Assembly: GCA_947631585.1 (NCBI GenBank)
Contig: CANRLY010000070.1
Span: forward strand, 1 to 9,242
DNA: 9,242 nt
Reading direction: 5' to 3'
Source of the DNA: an uncultured Clostridia bacterium
GTDB lineage: Bacteria; Bacillota; Clostridia; Oscillospirales; Ruminococcaceae
A program made the position numbers and the translations under genes. Positions 1-6,719 of the stretch are shown here, piece after piece. The notes beneath the pieces are model-generated. The model was not told the DNA's origin. It saw nothing but the letters and a program-made list of their open reading frames with translations, and did no database searches. Position 1 is the stretch's first letter. Every line of letters starts with the position of its first letter.

Positions 1-1
1 G

Positions 2-526
2 AGTATCGACGTTGCACGCAGAGCAGGCGCAAAAGCGGTGGTTTTCCACACGAATTATGAGCCTGCGCTGACCGCTGAGAACTATGTGGAAAACTGGATA
101 TCCCGAAACGAGCGTTACTGGAGCGGGATACTTGAAGAATTCCCGGACGTAAATATCTATTTGGAAAATATGTTTGACCGGTCGCCGGATATGCTGGGCA
201 GACTGAGCCAACGCCTTGCTGCGTATAAGAATTACGGTGTGTGTTTTGACTATGCGCACGCTTGTTCTTTCGGCAGGGAAACGGATATCAGCCGGTGGGT
301 CGGTTCTCTTGCGCCGTATGTGAAGCATTTGCATATAAATGATAACGATCTGAAAAACGATCTTCACCTTGCGGTCGGGGACGGAAAAATTGACTGGGAA
401 GCTTTTGCAAAAGACCATGAAAAATATTTCAGCGAATGTACAGTTTTGATAGAAGTATCAGGTATTGAAAAACAGTTAAGATCAGTGAGATATCTTGAAA
501 AAACAGGACTGCTCAGAAAACATTGA
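2..526 (+). CDS. Sugar phosphate isomerase/epimerase-like TIM-barrel protein (5' partial)
   Basis: The gene enters from the left edge; 174 residues to the TGA stop are visible. The reading frame is open from base 2, so the GTG at 38 is internal and not the start. The sequence fits the xylose isomerase-like / AP endonuclease family 2 TIM barrel. Numbered from the first visible codon, it carries a His after a hydrophobic strand (VVFH, H16), a Glu at a strand end (YLEN, E55), FDYAHA (D83, H86), HLHINDND (H111), a D-x-H pair (D120, H122) just before GDGKIDW, and a late strand Glu (LIEV, E151). These match in order and spacing the metal ligands known from endonuclease IV-type barrels, so a divalent-metal enzyme is likely. 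Most short members act on sugars or sugar phosphates, but the substrate cannot be read here and a DNA-repair role is not excluded. The next gene starts 29 bases downstream, probably in the same transcript. Confidence 0.82.
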   Translation, partial: SIDVARRAGAKAVVFHTNYEPALTAENYVENWISRNERYWSGILEEFPDVNIYLENMFDRSPDMLGRLSQRLAAYKNYGVCFDYAHACSFGRETDISRWVGSLAPYVKHLHINDNDLKNDLHLAVGDGKIDWEAFAKDHEKYFSECTVLIEVSGIEKQLRSVRYLEKTGLLRKH

Positions 527-555
527 CACAGACAATTTACCACGGAGGTCGGATA

Positions 556-1221
556 ATGAAAATTGCTGCATTGGCACTAAAGACAAAGATCATAATAGCT
601 GCGGCTGCGGTGGCTGCGGCTGCGGCAGTTGCAGGAACTGTCTTGTTTTTAAACTCAAGAGAAGGATCCTACAGGGTCGTAAAGGTCTTTGAAACACAGG
701 GAGAACACAACACCGTGCAAAGAGGTTCAGCCGGAAAACTTGACGCTTACAGCGGAATGAACCTGCAAAACAAGGACGTTGTTTCTACCGGCGAAGAAAG
801 CAGTATGCGCATTTCGCTAGATGGGGATAAGTATATCCTTATGGATCACGACAGCGAACTTGAACTTGTGGCTGAAAACACCGCCAAGGACAGCAAAACT
901 ATCGTTGAACTGAAAAAAGGCGAGATACTCAACGAGATAACAGAGCCGCTTTCAAAAAATTCAACTTATGAAGTCAATACTCCAAAATCCACAATGGCTG
1001 TAAGGGGAACAAGCTTTGATGTAAAAACCGAAATGCTCGATAACGGCAGCTATATGACCGATCTGGAAGTTATTCACGGAAAGGTCGCAGTGTGGCTGTA
1101 TGACGAAAACGGCAACAAAAAGGAAAATGAAGTTCTCGTGCAGGCAGGATATAAGGTAACTATCGTTATCGACCCCAACGACGATACGAATAATTCCCCA
1201 GATGTTGACGGAAACGCTTAA
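556..1221 (+). CDS. FecR-domain membrane-anchored protein (N-terminal part of a split surface protein)
   Basis: The ATG at 556 is chosen because GGAGGT lies 6 bases upstream (544-549); an upstream TTG at 523 overlaps the previous gene and has no such site. The product is 221 residues. Residues 11-32 form one Ala-rich hydrophobic segment without a clear signal-peptidase site, so it is probably an N-terminal membrane anchor with the rest outside. Residues about 75-182 form a FecR-type beta domain, with the characteristic run from YEVNTPKS into AVRGTSFDV at 138-156 and GKVAV at 175-179. In Gram-negatives FecR senses TonB-dependent signals, but Gram-positive surface proteins carry the domain as an extracellular module, which is the likelier role here because no sigma factor is nearby. 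The protein ends at TAA 1219-1221, directly after an acidic Asn/Asp-rich stretch. The same frame then stays open for a further 2.9 kb, so this is probably the truncated N-terminus of a longer protein. Confidence 0.85.
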   Translation: MKIAALALKTKIIIAAAAVAAAAAVAGTVLFLNSREGSYRVVKVFETQGEHNTVQRGSAGKLDAYSGMNLQNKDVVSTGEESSMRISLDGDKYILMDHDSELELVAENTAKDSKTIVELKKGEILNEITEPLSKNSTYEVNTPKSTMAVRGTSFDVKTEMLDNGSYMTDLEVIHGKVAVWLYDENGNKKENEVLVQAGYKVTIVIDPNDDTNNSPDVDGNA

Positions 1222-1353
1222 TTTGTTTACCGTACCGACGACGGCGGTTATATAAATTGTGATGATTTTGATTCTGCACCGTATAAAACGGACTACAGCC
1301 TGCTTTCCGAACTGATAAAGAAAACCGCTCTTGATTCTGACGACAGCGGAATT

Positions 1354-4098
1354 TTGCTTCTTGATGAAGAGATCGAGAAAGTTCTCAGAGGCGAGACTGA
1401 TGAGCCGGAAGCGCCGGTAACTTCTGCGGAAAATACCACCGTAACCACGACTTCTCCTTCTTCCGCATCTTCTGAAACTGTTTCCTCACCGACCGAAACT
1501 GTAAGCAGAACGGAAAATGTTCCTGTAGTCACAACTGCTCCCCAGACGGCTGGAACCAGCCCGACTGTTACCGCTGCTCCGCCTGCGACCACCGCTCCGC
1601 AGATGGCAGTTACTACTGCTCCGGTGACGGCAGTTCCCCAGACTACTGTTACTCTTCCGGGAACTTCTTCCGTTTCCCAGACAACTGCGGCGACTTCGGA
1701 AACTTATACAGTTCCGTCAACTTCAACCACTTCCCGGACAACGACAACTTCCCAGACGACTACAACTACAACGTCTGCTACAACGACCACGACCACAACG
1801 ACTACGACTGCCGAGTCTGAGCCGGAAACCGTGACAGTCATCTTTGCCGACAGCAACGGTGAAACGGTTTACCAGAAAGAAGTGGAGAAAGGCGCAAGCA
1901 TAGGCGCACTCCCAGCCGTCCCTGAAAAGCAAGGCTACACCGGCGAATGGCAGATTGACGGCGAAGCAGTCAAGGAAGATTACATAGTCGAGGGTGATAT
2001 TACCGTCACCGCCGTGTACACAATAATAAGCTACACAGTGGATTACAAGACCGACGAGCAGGGAGTTACCATGCCGCCAGCTGATGAGATGGATTACGGC
2101 ACGTTGTTGTATGAAAACCTCCCTGACATTCCCACAAAGACCGGCTACACCGGCGAGTGGCAGGTTGACGGCAAGGCAGTTTCGGAGAATTACAAGGTCG
2201 AGAAAGACATTACCGTAACAGCGGTCTACACAATTAACAGCTATACCGTGGATTACAAGACCGATGAACCAGGCGTTACCATGCCGGCAGCTGATGAAAT
2301 GGACTACGGCACGTTGCTGTACGAAAATCTCCCAGCCGTCCCCGAAAAGCAAGGCTATACCGGCGAGTGGCAGATTGACGGCGAAGCGGTCAAGGAGGAT
2401 TACAAGGTCGAGAAAGACATTACCGTCACGGCGGTTTATACCATAATCAGTTACACGGTGACATATGTTACCGATGAACAGGGAGTTACCATGCCGCAAG
2501 CTGATAAAATGGACTACGGCACGTTGCTCTATGAAAACCTCCCTGACATTCCCGAAAAGCAAGGCTACACCGGCGAATGGCAGATTGACGGCGAAGCGGT
2601 CAAGGAAGATTATATAGTCGAGGGTGATGTAACCGTCACCGCCGTGTACACAATTATCAGCTACACAGTGGATTACAAGACCGACGAGCAGGGCGTTACC
2701 ATGCCGCCAGCTGATGAAATGGACTACGGCACGTTGCTGTACGAAAATCTCCCAGCCGTCCCCGAAAAGCAAGGCTACACCGGCGAGTGGCAGGTTGACG
2801 GCAAAGCAGTTGCGGAGGATTACAAGGTCGAGAAAGACATTACCGTCACCGCAGTGTACACAATTAACAGCTATACCGTGGAGTACAAGACCGACGAACC
2901 CGGCGTTACCATGCCTAACTCCGAGAAAATGGACTACGGCACATTGCTTTACGAAAATCTCCCTGACATTCCCACAAAGACCGGCTACACCGGCGAATGG
3001 CAGGTTGATGGCGAAGCGGTCAAGGAAGATTACATCGTCGAGGGCGACATTACCGTTACGGCGGTTTACACCCACATAAATGTTGATATTTACCTGGAAT
3101 ATGTTGCCGGCTATGACGACAACGAGGAGTACATTGATCCGCATATGCTGTCGCTGGCAAACTGTGCGACCCTGAACGATCAGGATTACTACATGGACGC
3201 CGACGCTCTCCAGGCGCTGCTGAACGAATACCGCGATCAGTATTATTCTTCTGTGAAGATCGTTTATGACAACGGTTCGACCGATTATCCCGAAAACATT
3301 TTTGATATTGAAGATCTTCCTGAATTGACCGCCGGAATGTCGCTGAAAGATATAGTGTACGACCATGTTTCTGAAGGAACTGATACTTCTACCGTGAAGA
3401 TATACTTTGTTCCCAACTGGACTGTTTGCACTATCACATTCTATGATAAGGACGATTCAGAGATAGAACACCACTATGTGCTGAAAAACGCAAACCTTGA
3501 CACTATGCCGGAAGCTCCTGACGGCTGCACATGGATATACTACACTCCAAACAACGAGTACTATAAGTTCTTTGGAAGCCAGATATATCAGGACGTTGAT
3601 GTATATTGCGGATATATGGTAGATGTCTATGAATATACTAACGGTTCATGGCAAAACAGTTATTGTAGTATGTACAAAAAAGCCGGAGATACTCTGACTG
3701 ATGAGGAACTCAGAGATATTGCTGAGTATTACACTTATGGGTTTGTAGGGATCGCAGGATTTATTTCCGAACCGGTAACAGACCCAAGCGAGATAACAGG
3801 GTTCATTTCCGGCGGTATGACTGTTGACAAGGATATGATAATTTATATCGTGAAAGCCAGTCTTGAATATACCAAGGAAAACGGCGAGACGGGAACTTTG
3901 TACTGGCTGGGCGATAGCAACGATCTTATAGACAGGCTTGTACAGCTCCAGACAGCAGGCTGCGAATGGCATTTTGACAACGCAAATGGCGAGGTTGCAG
4001 ACCAGCAAGCGTTTGACAGTCGGTATTATGTTGAACAACCGTCTGATTCTCCTCATGAAGCGGCAAGGTTCAAGGCGGTAGAAGTCCCCGCCAACTGA
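1354..4098 (+). CDS. Large Thr-rich stalk and InlB-like B-repeat surface protein (C-terminal part of the split gene)
   Basis: The longest frame with any start codon begins at TTG 1354 and gives 914 residues, but there is no ribosome binding site before it and the frame is open back to 1222. The first in-frame ATG is at 1603, inside the stalk. Numbered from 1354, residues 21-158 are a Thr/Pro/Ser-rich mucin-like stalk that ends in nearly pure Thr. Residues about 159-224 are a divergent first repeat and 225-574 are five 70-residue repeats, each containing MDYGTLLYENLP, GYTGEW and ITVTAVYT or VTVTAVYT. These resemble the Listeria-Bacteroides / InlB B-repeat beta-grasp modules of surface proteins. 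Residues 575-914 are an acidic, Tyr-rich, beta-rich tail of unknown family, with further divergent repeat-like strands. There is no signal peptide, LPXTG motif or C-terminal membrane segment, so export must depend on the FecR half. The likely role is adhesion or a surface spacer. The gene ends 39 bases before a strong terminator. Confidence 0.72.
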   Translation: MLLDEEIEKVLRGETDEPEAPVTSAENTTVTTTSPSSASSETVSSPTETVSRTENVPVVTTAPQTAGTSPTVTAAPPATTAPQMAVTTAPVTAVPQTTVTLPGTSSVSQTTAATSETYTVPSTSTTSRTTTTSQTTTTTTSATTTTTTTTTTAESEPETVTVIFADSNGETVYQKEVEKGASIGALPAVPEKQGYTGEWQIDGEAVKEDYIVEGDITVTAVYTIISYTVDYKTDEQGVTMPPADEMDYGTLLYENLPDIPTKTGYTGEWQVDGKAVSENYKVEKDITVTAVYTINSYTVDYKTDEPGVTMPAADEMDYGTLLYENLPAVPEKQGYTGEWQIDGEAVKEDYKVEKDITVTAVYTIISYTVTYVTDEQGVTMPQADKMDYGTLLYENLPDIPEKQGYTGEWQIDGEAVKEDYIVEGDVTVTAVYTIISYTVDYKTDEQGVTMPPADEMDYGTLLYENLPAVPEKQGYTGEWQVDGKAVAEDYKVEKDITVTAVYTINSYTVEYKTDEPGVTMPNSEKMDYGTLLYENLPDIPTKTGYTGEWQVDGEAVKEDYIVEGDITVTAVYTHINVDIYLEYVAGYDDNEEYIDPHMLSLANCATLNDQDYYMDADALQALLNEYRDQYYSSVKIVYDNGSTDYPENIFDIEDLPELTAGMSLKDIVYDHVSEGTDTSTVKIYFVPNWTVCTITFYDKDDSEIEHHYVLKNANLDTMPEAPDGCTWIYYTPNNEYYKFFGSQIYQDVDVYCGYMVDVYEYTNGSWQNSYCSMYKKAGDTLTDEELRDIAEYYTYGFVGIAGFISEPVTDPSEITGFISGGMTVDKDMIIYIVKASLEYTKENGETGTLYWLGDSNDLIDRLVQLQTAGCEWHFDNANGEVADQQAFDSRYYVEQPSDSPHEAARFKAVEVPAN
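1738..1809 (+). repeat. Poly-threonine (ACN)n low-complexity tract
   Basis: Within the stalk, 24 consecutive codons are almost all ACN (ACA, ACG, ACT, ACC), broken only by single Ser, Gln and Ala residues. Codon choice varies, so this is not a perfect microsatellite, but it is slippage-prone. In the protein it extends the Thr/Pro-rich linker that begins near 1414 and would be an extended, potentially O-glycosylated spacer, which is an inference. Confidence 0.8.
1822..3075 (+). repeat. Tandem 210-bp repeat array (five full copies plus one divergent leading copy)
   Basis: Full units start at 2026, 2236, 2446, 2656 and 2866, exactly 210 bases (70 codons) apart. The preceding segment 1822-2025 is a shorter copy whose first third differs, while its second half (from the AVPEKQGYTGEW region on) matches the others. 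Copies keep very high base identity, with exact shared blocks around the Gly-Tyr-Thr-Gly-Glu-Trp codons. Variants are shuffled between units: PDIPTKTG, PAVPEKQG or PDIPEKQG; EQGV or EPGV; KVEKDI or IVEGDI/IVEGDV. This suggests recombination or gene conversion between copies. Confidence 0.93.
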
Positions 4099-4137
4099 AC
4101 CCTTCCAGCCGCCGGATAAAATTTAATATTCTCAGCA

Positions 4138-4170
4138 AAAAAGCCGTTTCAGCAATTGAAACGGCTTTTT
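4138..4170. terminator. Bidirectional intrinsic terminator between convergent genes
   Basis: A perfect 14-bp stem (4138-4151 with 4157-4170) encloses the 5-base loop GCAAT. The GCCGTTTCA core is flanked by A-tracts on the left and T-tracts on the right, so the transcript ends in a U-run in both directions. It lies 39 bases after the stop of the large repeat gene and 14 bases after the stop of trhA on the minus strand, and serves both. Confidence 0.92.
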
Positions 4171-4184
4171 CATATCCATAAGTA

Positions 4185-4901
4185 TTATTTTTTGACCAGC
4201 GCAATAAACACCGAAAAGTAGTGCAGAACGCTTCCGGCTACAGTGAACAAATGCCACACCGAATGGAAGTATTTCAGCTTTTTGAACGAGTAAAAAATTA
4301 TTCCCACAGTGTAAAGTATTCCGCCGGTCAGCAAAAATACCAGCGATGGCTTCGGCAGGGAATCCAGCATTGGCTTAACGGCAATGATTATTACCCAGCC
4401 CATCATAATGTAGCACACGATCGAAGGCTTCCTGAACTTCTCCAGGTCGATGGAGTTAAGAACTATCCCTATCACCGCAGCGCCCCAGACTATCCCGAAA
4501 AGCGTCCACCCCAAAGGCCCTCTCAGCGTGACTAAAGTAAATGGCGTGTATGTTCCTGCGATAAGGAAGAAAATAGTGTTATGATCCATTATGCGGAAAA
4601 ATTTCTTTGCAAATTCATTGGTGATAGCGTGGTAAAGAGTTGACATTGTGTATAAGGTTATCAGCGAAGCCCCATAGATGCAGGCTGAGACGACCGCCCA
4701 TGCGTCCGCATAGATGGCGCAGAACACAATTAGTATCACCGTTCCGCCAATGGAAAGAAGTCCGCCTGCGCCGTGAGAAACAGCGTTGAAGATCTCCTCC
4801 CCTAAAGAATAGCGTTTAGAGAGCTTGACCGGCTCAGGGATATCTTCCCCTCGTTTAGTGCGCACGTCGAACCGCCGCAGCAGATTTTTTCTTTCTGACA
4901 T
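4185..4901 (-). CDS. trhA: TrhA / hemolysin III (PAQR) family integral membrane protein
   Basis: The product is 238 residues from ATG 4901, chosen because AAGGAG (4911-4916) is 9 bases upstream; a GTG two codons earlier would sit only 3 bases from that site. After a charged cytoplasmic N-terminus of about 35 residues there are about seven hydrophobic segments. The PAQR signature residues are present: SHG at 42-44, the Ser-x3-His of STLYH at 87-91, MDH at 105-107 followed by IAGTYTPF at 114-121, HSVWH at 213-217 and H227. These His and Asp residues bind zinc in characterised family members. Bacterial members were first named hemolysin III, but current evidence links TrhA to membrane energetics and fluidity homeostasis, so a toxin role should not be assumed. 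The length is normal for the family. It has its own promoter and terminator, so it is a single-gene unit unrelated to the neighbouring glucan genes. Confidence 0.93.
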   Translation of the reverse strand: MSERKNLLRRFDVRTKRGEDIPEPVKLSKRYSLGEEIFNAVSHGAGGLLSIGGTVILIVFCAIYADAWAVVSACIYGASLITLYTMSTLYHAITNEFAKKFFRIMDHNTIFFLIAGTYTPFTLVTLRGPLGWTLFGIVWGAAVIGIVLNSIDLEKFRKPSIVCYIMMGWVIIIAVKPMLDSLPKPSLVFLLTGGILYTVGIIFYSFKKLKYFHSVWHLFTVAGSVLHYFSVFIALVKK

Positions 4902-4941
4902 AAGCACCGTCTCCTTAAATTTATGACTGTTCTTAATAATA

Positions 4942-4970
4942 ATTTTAACTTCTTCTTATTAAAATGTCAA
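4942..4970 (-). promoter_or_regulatory. Sigma-A type promoter of trhA
   Basis: On the minus strand a consensus -35 TTGACA (4965-4970) is separated by exactly 17 bases from -10 TAAAAT (4942-4947). Transcription would start near 4935, giving a leader of about 35 bases with the AAGGAG site in it. No other regulatory symmetry is apparent. Confidence 0.78.
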
Positions 4971-5021
4971 CATTAATTTTCAGATCTTTATGATTTTTTC
5001 AGCCCGGAAGCACATTTGCGC

Positions 5022-5052
5022 AAAAGAAAAAGCCACCGGATATCCGATGGCT
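5022..5052 (-). terminator. Intrinsic terminator after the lichenase gene
   Basis: On the minus strand AGCCATCGG pairs with CCGGTGGCT around an ATAT loop (stem 5044-5052 with 5031-5039). It has nine pairs including one G-U, followed by a U-rich run (TTTTCTTTT, 5022-5030). It starts 11 bases after the stop codon of the lichenase gene. The G-U pair becomes an A-C mismatch on the plus strand, so it is directional. Confidence 0.88.
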
Positions 5053-5063
5053 TAGTAAGCGGC

Positions 5064-5840
5064 TTATTCAGCGGTGAATCTTGCCCACTGGTATTCGGCT
5101 GTAAGCGGAACTGTGCCGTCATAATGTTCCAGCCAGGAATCCACTCCGATACCGTTCCAGACGTTCATCATCAGCTTTCCGGGAGTTGAGGGCAGGTTTT
5201 CTGTGGCGGTGTAAACTTCCTTTCCGTCCACATACCATGTTATTGAATCCTTAGCCCATTTGAATCCGTAAGTGTGGAAATCCTCAGTGGCGTCAAAGCC
5301 CAGGTCGTATAAAAACTCGTGATTACCCACGCCGTCTGTAAAGTAGTTGAACTGTACCCTGGTGGTGTCCTTGCCGAGGAACTCGATGTCTATCTCGTCC
5401 CACGGGTTGCCGTCATCGCCGGGGCCGGTATATGTAAAGAAAGAGGAGACAACGCCGGGATTGCTTATAGGCTTCATGGAGACCTCGTACAGTCCGTAGC
5501 CGTAAAAATCGTTGGTGCGGTACTCAGCGGCGGTAAAACCGTCACCGAATGGGTCTTGATTTATAGACAGCTTCATTACGCCGTCCTCGAACTTGCAGTT
5601 TGATTTTTTCCAGGTGCAGTTGAACATATCGCCGTTTGACCAGTTGTCAGAAACGGAGAACTTATCCGACTCGCCCTTGGAGAAGTCACCGAGCAGGTCG
5701 TAGGGGGAAGTATCTTCCGATGAACTTTCCACCGGCTTGGAGCTGTCGTTTTCTTTGGAGTTGCTGCCGTCGTCTTTGGAGCAGCCGGCAAAAGATACCA
5801 TCATTACTAATGCGGCAAGAAGAGCAGTATATTTTTTCAT
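5064..5840 (-). CDS. bglS: GH16 lichenase (endo-beta-1,3-1,4-glucanase), lipoprotein
   Basis: This 258-residue protein is a secreted lipoprotein: a hydrophobic signal at 1-19 ends in the lipobox FAGC with Cys20. A Ser/Asp/Glu/Lys-rich tether of about 30 residues follows, then the GH16 domain (about 50-258). The catalytic motif WDEIDIEF is at 147-154, with E149 as expected nucleophile and E153 as acid/base. Other lichenase landmarks are MFNCTW (72-77), YGYGLYEVSMKP (113-124), VSSFFTYTGP (131-140), VQFNYFTDG (162-170) and TPGKLMMNVWNG (219-230). This matches Bacillus and Clostridium lichenases, which cut beta-1,4 bonds next to beta-1,3 bonds in cereal mixed-linkage glucan. The second Cys of the usual disulfide is replaced by A104; a different Cys (C82) lies near C75. 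The start is supported by AAAGG (5851-5855) about 10 bases upstream. The divergently named but co-oriented AraC gene lies 90 bases upstream and probably controls it. Membrane tethering suggests digestion close to the cell surface. Confidence 0.94.
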   Translation of the reverse strand: MKKYTALLAALVMMVSFAGCSKDDGSNSKENDSSKPVESSSEDTSPYDLLGDFSKGESDKFSVSDNWSNGDMFNCTWKKSNCKFEDGVMKLSINQDPFGDGFTAAEYRTNDFYGYGLYEVSMKPISNPGVVSSFFTYTGPGDDGNPWDEIDIEFLGKDTTRVQFNYFTDGVGNHEFLYDLGFDATEDFHTYGFKWAKDSITWYVDGKEVYTATENLPSTPGKLMMNVWNGIGVDSWLEHYDGTVPLTAEYQWARFTAE

Positions 5841-5873
5841 GCAAAATCATCCTTTCAAATCTGCTTTTGCTTT

Positions 5874-5902
5874 ATTATAATACAAAAATTCTGATATTTA
5901 TA
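5874..5902 (-). promoter_or_regulatory. Candidate promoter of the lichenase gene with weak -35
   Basis: On the minus strand a perfect -10 TATAAT lies at 5874-5879. At 17-base spacing the -35 position (5897-5902) reads TATAAA, a poor match. The perfect palindrome CAGATATCTG (5904-5913) sits immediately upstream of it. A good -10 with a poor -35 and an adjoining symmetric site suits an activator-dependent promoter, with the AraC-type protein next door as the obvious candidate. No terminator is visible between the regulator and this gene, so readthrough is also possible. Confidence 0.5.
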
Positions 5903-5930
5903 CCAGATATCTGCTCTTTTTATCAAGAAT

Positions 5931-6686
5931 TTAAACTGAACTTTCACCGTCAGGCTTCCAGTTCAGCCTGAAATATTCCTCTCTGTACTGCTTTGGAGTT
6001 CTGCCCGTGTATTTCTTGAAAGCCGAAATAAAGTGGCTGTGGGAACTGAAATTCAGGTAATTGCCGATATCTTCTGCGCTGTATTCTGAGAATTTTAGCA
6101 TATTTTCAGCCGCCTGTATCCGTCTAGACATAATGTAGTCGGAGATATTCATTCCCACTTCCGACTTGAAAAGCTTAGAGATATACTGGGGCGAAAGTCC
6201 CAAACGTTTTGCGATATCGCCGACTTTTATGCCGTTGTAGATGTTTTCAAAAATGATATCGATGCACATGAGAGTGTGTTTTGAATAAGCTTCGCCCGAT
6301 ACGATCTTCTGCATTTTCTTAGTAAAGTAGAAGATCATTTCTTTGTGTATCTCAGCAAGCTGATCCAGATTGTCGCAGACGTCCGCACGGTTGATGTAGA
6401 TATCGCTGATGGTGTAAGCGGTCTCGTAGGGGAGTCCGCCTTCGATGCAGAGCCTTGTCAGCATGGCGATGGTTATAACAAGATGATATCTGAAATTTCT
6501 TATCGGATCTTTGCTGAGTCTGCCAAAGCCCTCAACTGCAAGAGGGGAGTACAATTCGTTTACTTTGTTGATATCTCCGCTTTTTACAGCCGAGTAAAAC
6601 GCCATTTCACGCTGATAGGGGAAATGCCGTATATCATTTTCGCTTTGGAAATGTTCTCTGCTGAGAAGTTCTTTATCTATACCCAT
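5931..6686 (-). CDS. AraC-family transcriptional regulator
   Basis: ATG 6686 is chosen, giving 251 residues, because AAGGTGGG (6694-6701) is 7 bases upstream and a promoter fits just beyond it. An upstream TTG at 6773 would place 29 extra codons across that promoter. Residues about 1-130 form a mostly helical sensor-like domain, including a segment (63-104) with GGLPYETAYTISD that I associate with the region next to the DNA-binding domain in YesN-like AraC regulators. Residues about 142-240 are the double helix-turn-helix: VGDIAKRLGLSPQYISKLFK (155-174) and a second unit leading into the conserved SHFISAFKKYTGRTPKQYR (217-235). There is no receiver or membrane domain, so a cytoplasmic one-component activator is likely; the effector is unknown. 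It lies between the sugar-binding lipoprotein and the lichenase and reads the same way, consistent with control of the glucan genes. Confidence 0.9.
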   Translation of the reverse strand: MGIDKELLSREHFQSENDIRHFPYQREMAFYSAVKSGDINKVNELYSPLAVEGFGRLSKDPIRNFRYHLVITIAMLTRLCIEGGLPYETAYTISDIYINRADVCDNLDQLAEIHKEMIFYFTKKMQKIVSGEAYSKHTLMCIDIIFENIYNGIKVGDIAKRLGLSPQYISKLFKSEVGMNISDYIMSRRIQAAENMLKFSEYSAEDIGNYLNFSSHSHFISAFKKYTGRTPKQYREEYFRLNWKPDGESSV

Positions 6687-6719
6687 TTTAAAACCCACCT
6701 TATTATAACTGCCATTATT

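Larger units (their letters stand above)
556..4098 (+). pseudogene. Probable single FecR-stalk-repeat surface protein gene interrupted by an in-frame TAA
   Basis: The FecR frame (from 556) and the large repeat frame (to 4098) are in the same register. Only one stop, TAA at 1219-1221, separates them. The 44 codons from 1222 to 1353 have no stop and no ATG or GTG, and they read like ordinary protein, beginning FVYRTDDGGY and continuing smoothly into LLLDEEIEKVL. The downstream part has no signal peptide, while the upstream part supplies the only membrane anchor. One substitution (for example TAT or TAC to TAA) would explain everything, giving an original protein of about 1,180 residues. Alternatives are a sequencing or consensus error, or rare stop readthrough. 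Stop recoding is unlikely because trhA, the lichenase, the binding protein and the AAADDN protein all end in TAA. Confidence 0.65.

Noticed and set aside
495..692. Small Cys/Gly-rich plus-strand frame overlapping the FecR gene start
   Set aside because: The Cys/Gly run is the Ala-rich membrane segment of the FecR protein read in another frame. There is no supporting start signal.
1219..1221. Stop-codon reassignment or selenocysteine-type recoding
   Set aside because: TAA ends other clear genes in the window (trhA, the lichenase, the binding protein and the AAADDN protein). Selenocysteine uses TGA, and no recoding hairpin was evident.
1723..3366. 547-codon open frame on the minus strand across the repeat array
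   Set aside because: It is antisense to the repeat gene. The tandem repeats copy the same stop-free antisense stretch several times. It has no ribosome binding site, and its translation is a periodic shadow of the repeats.
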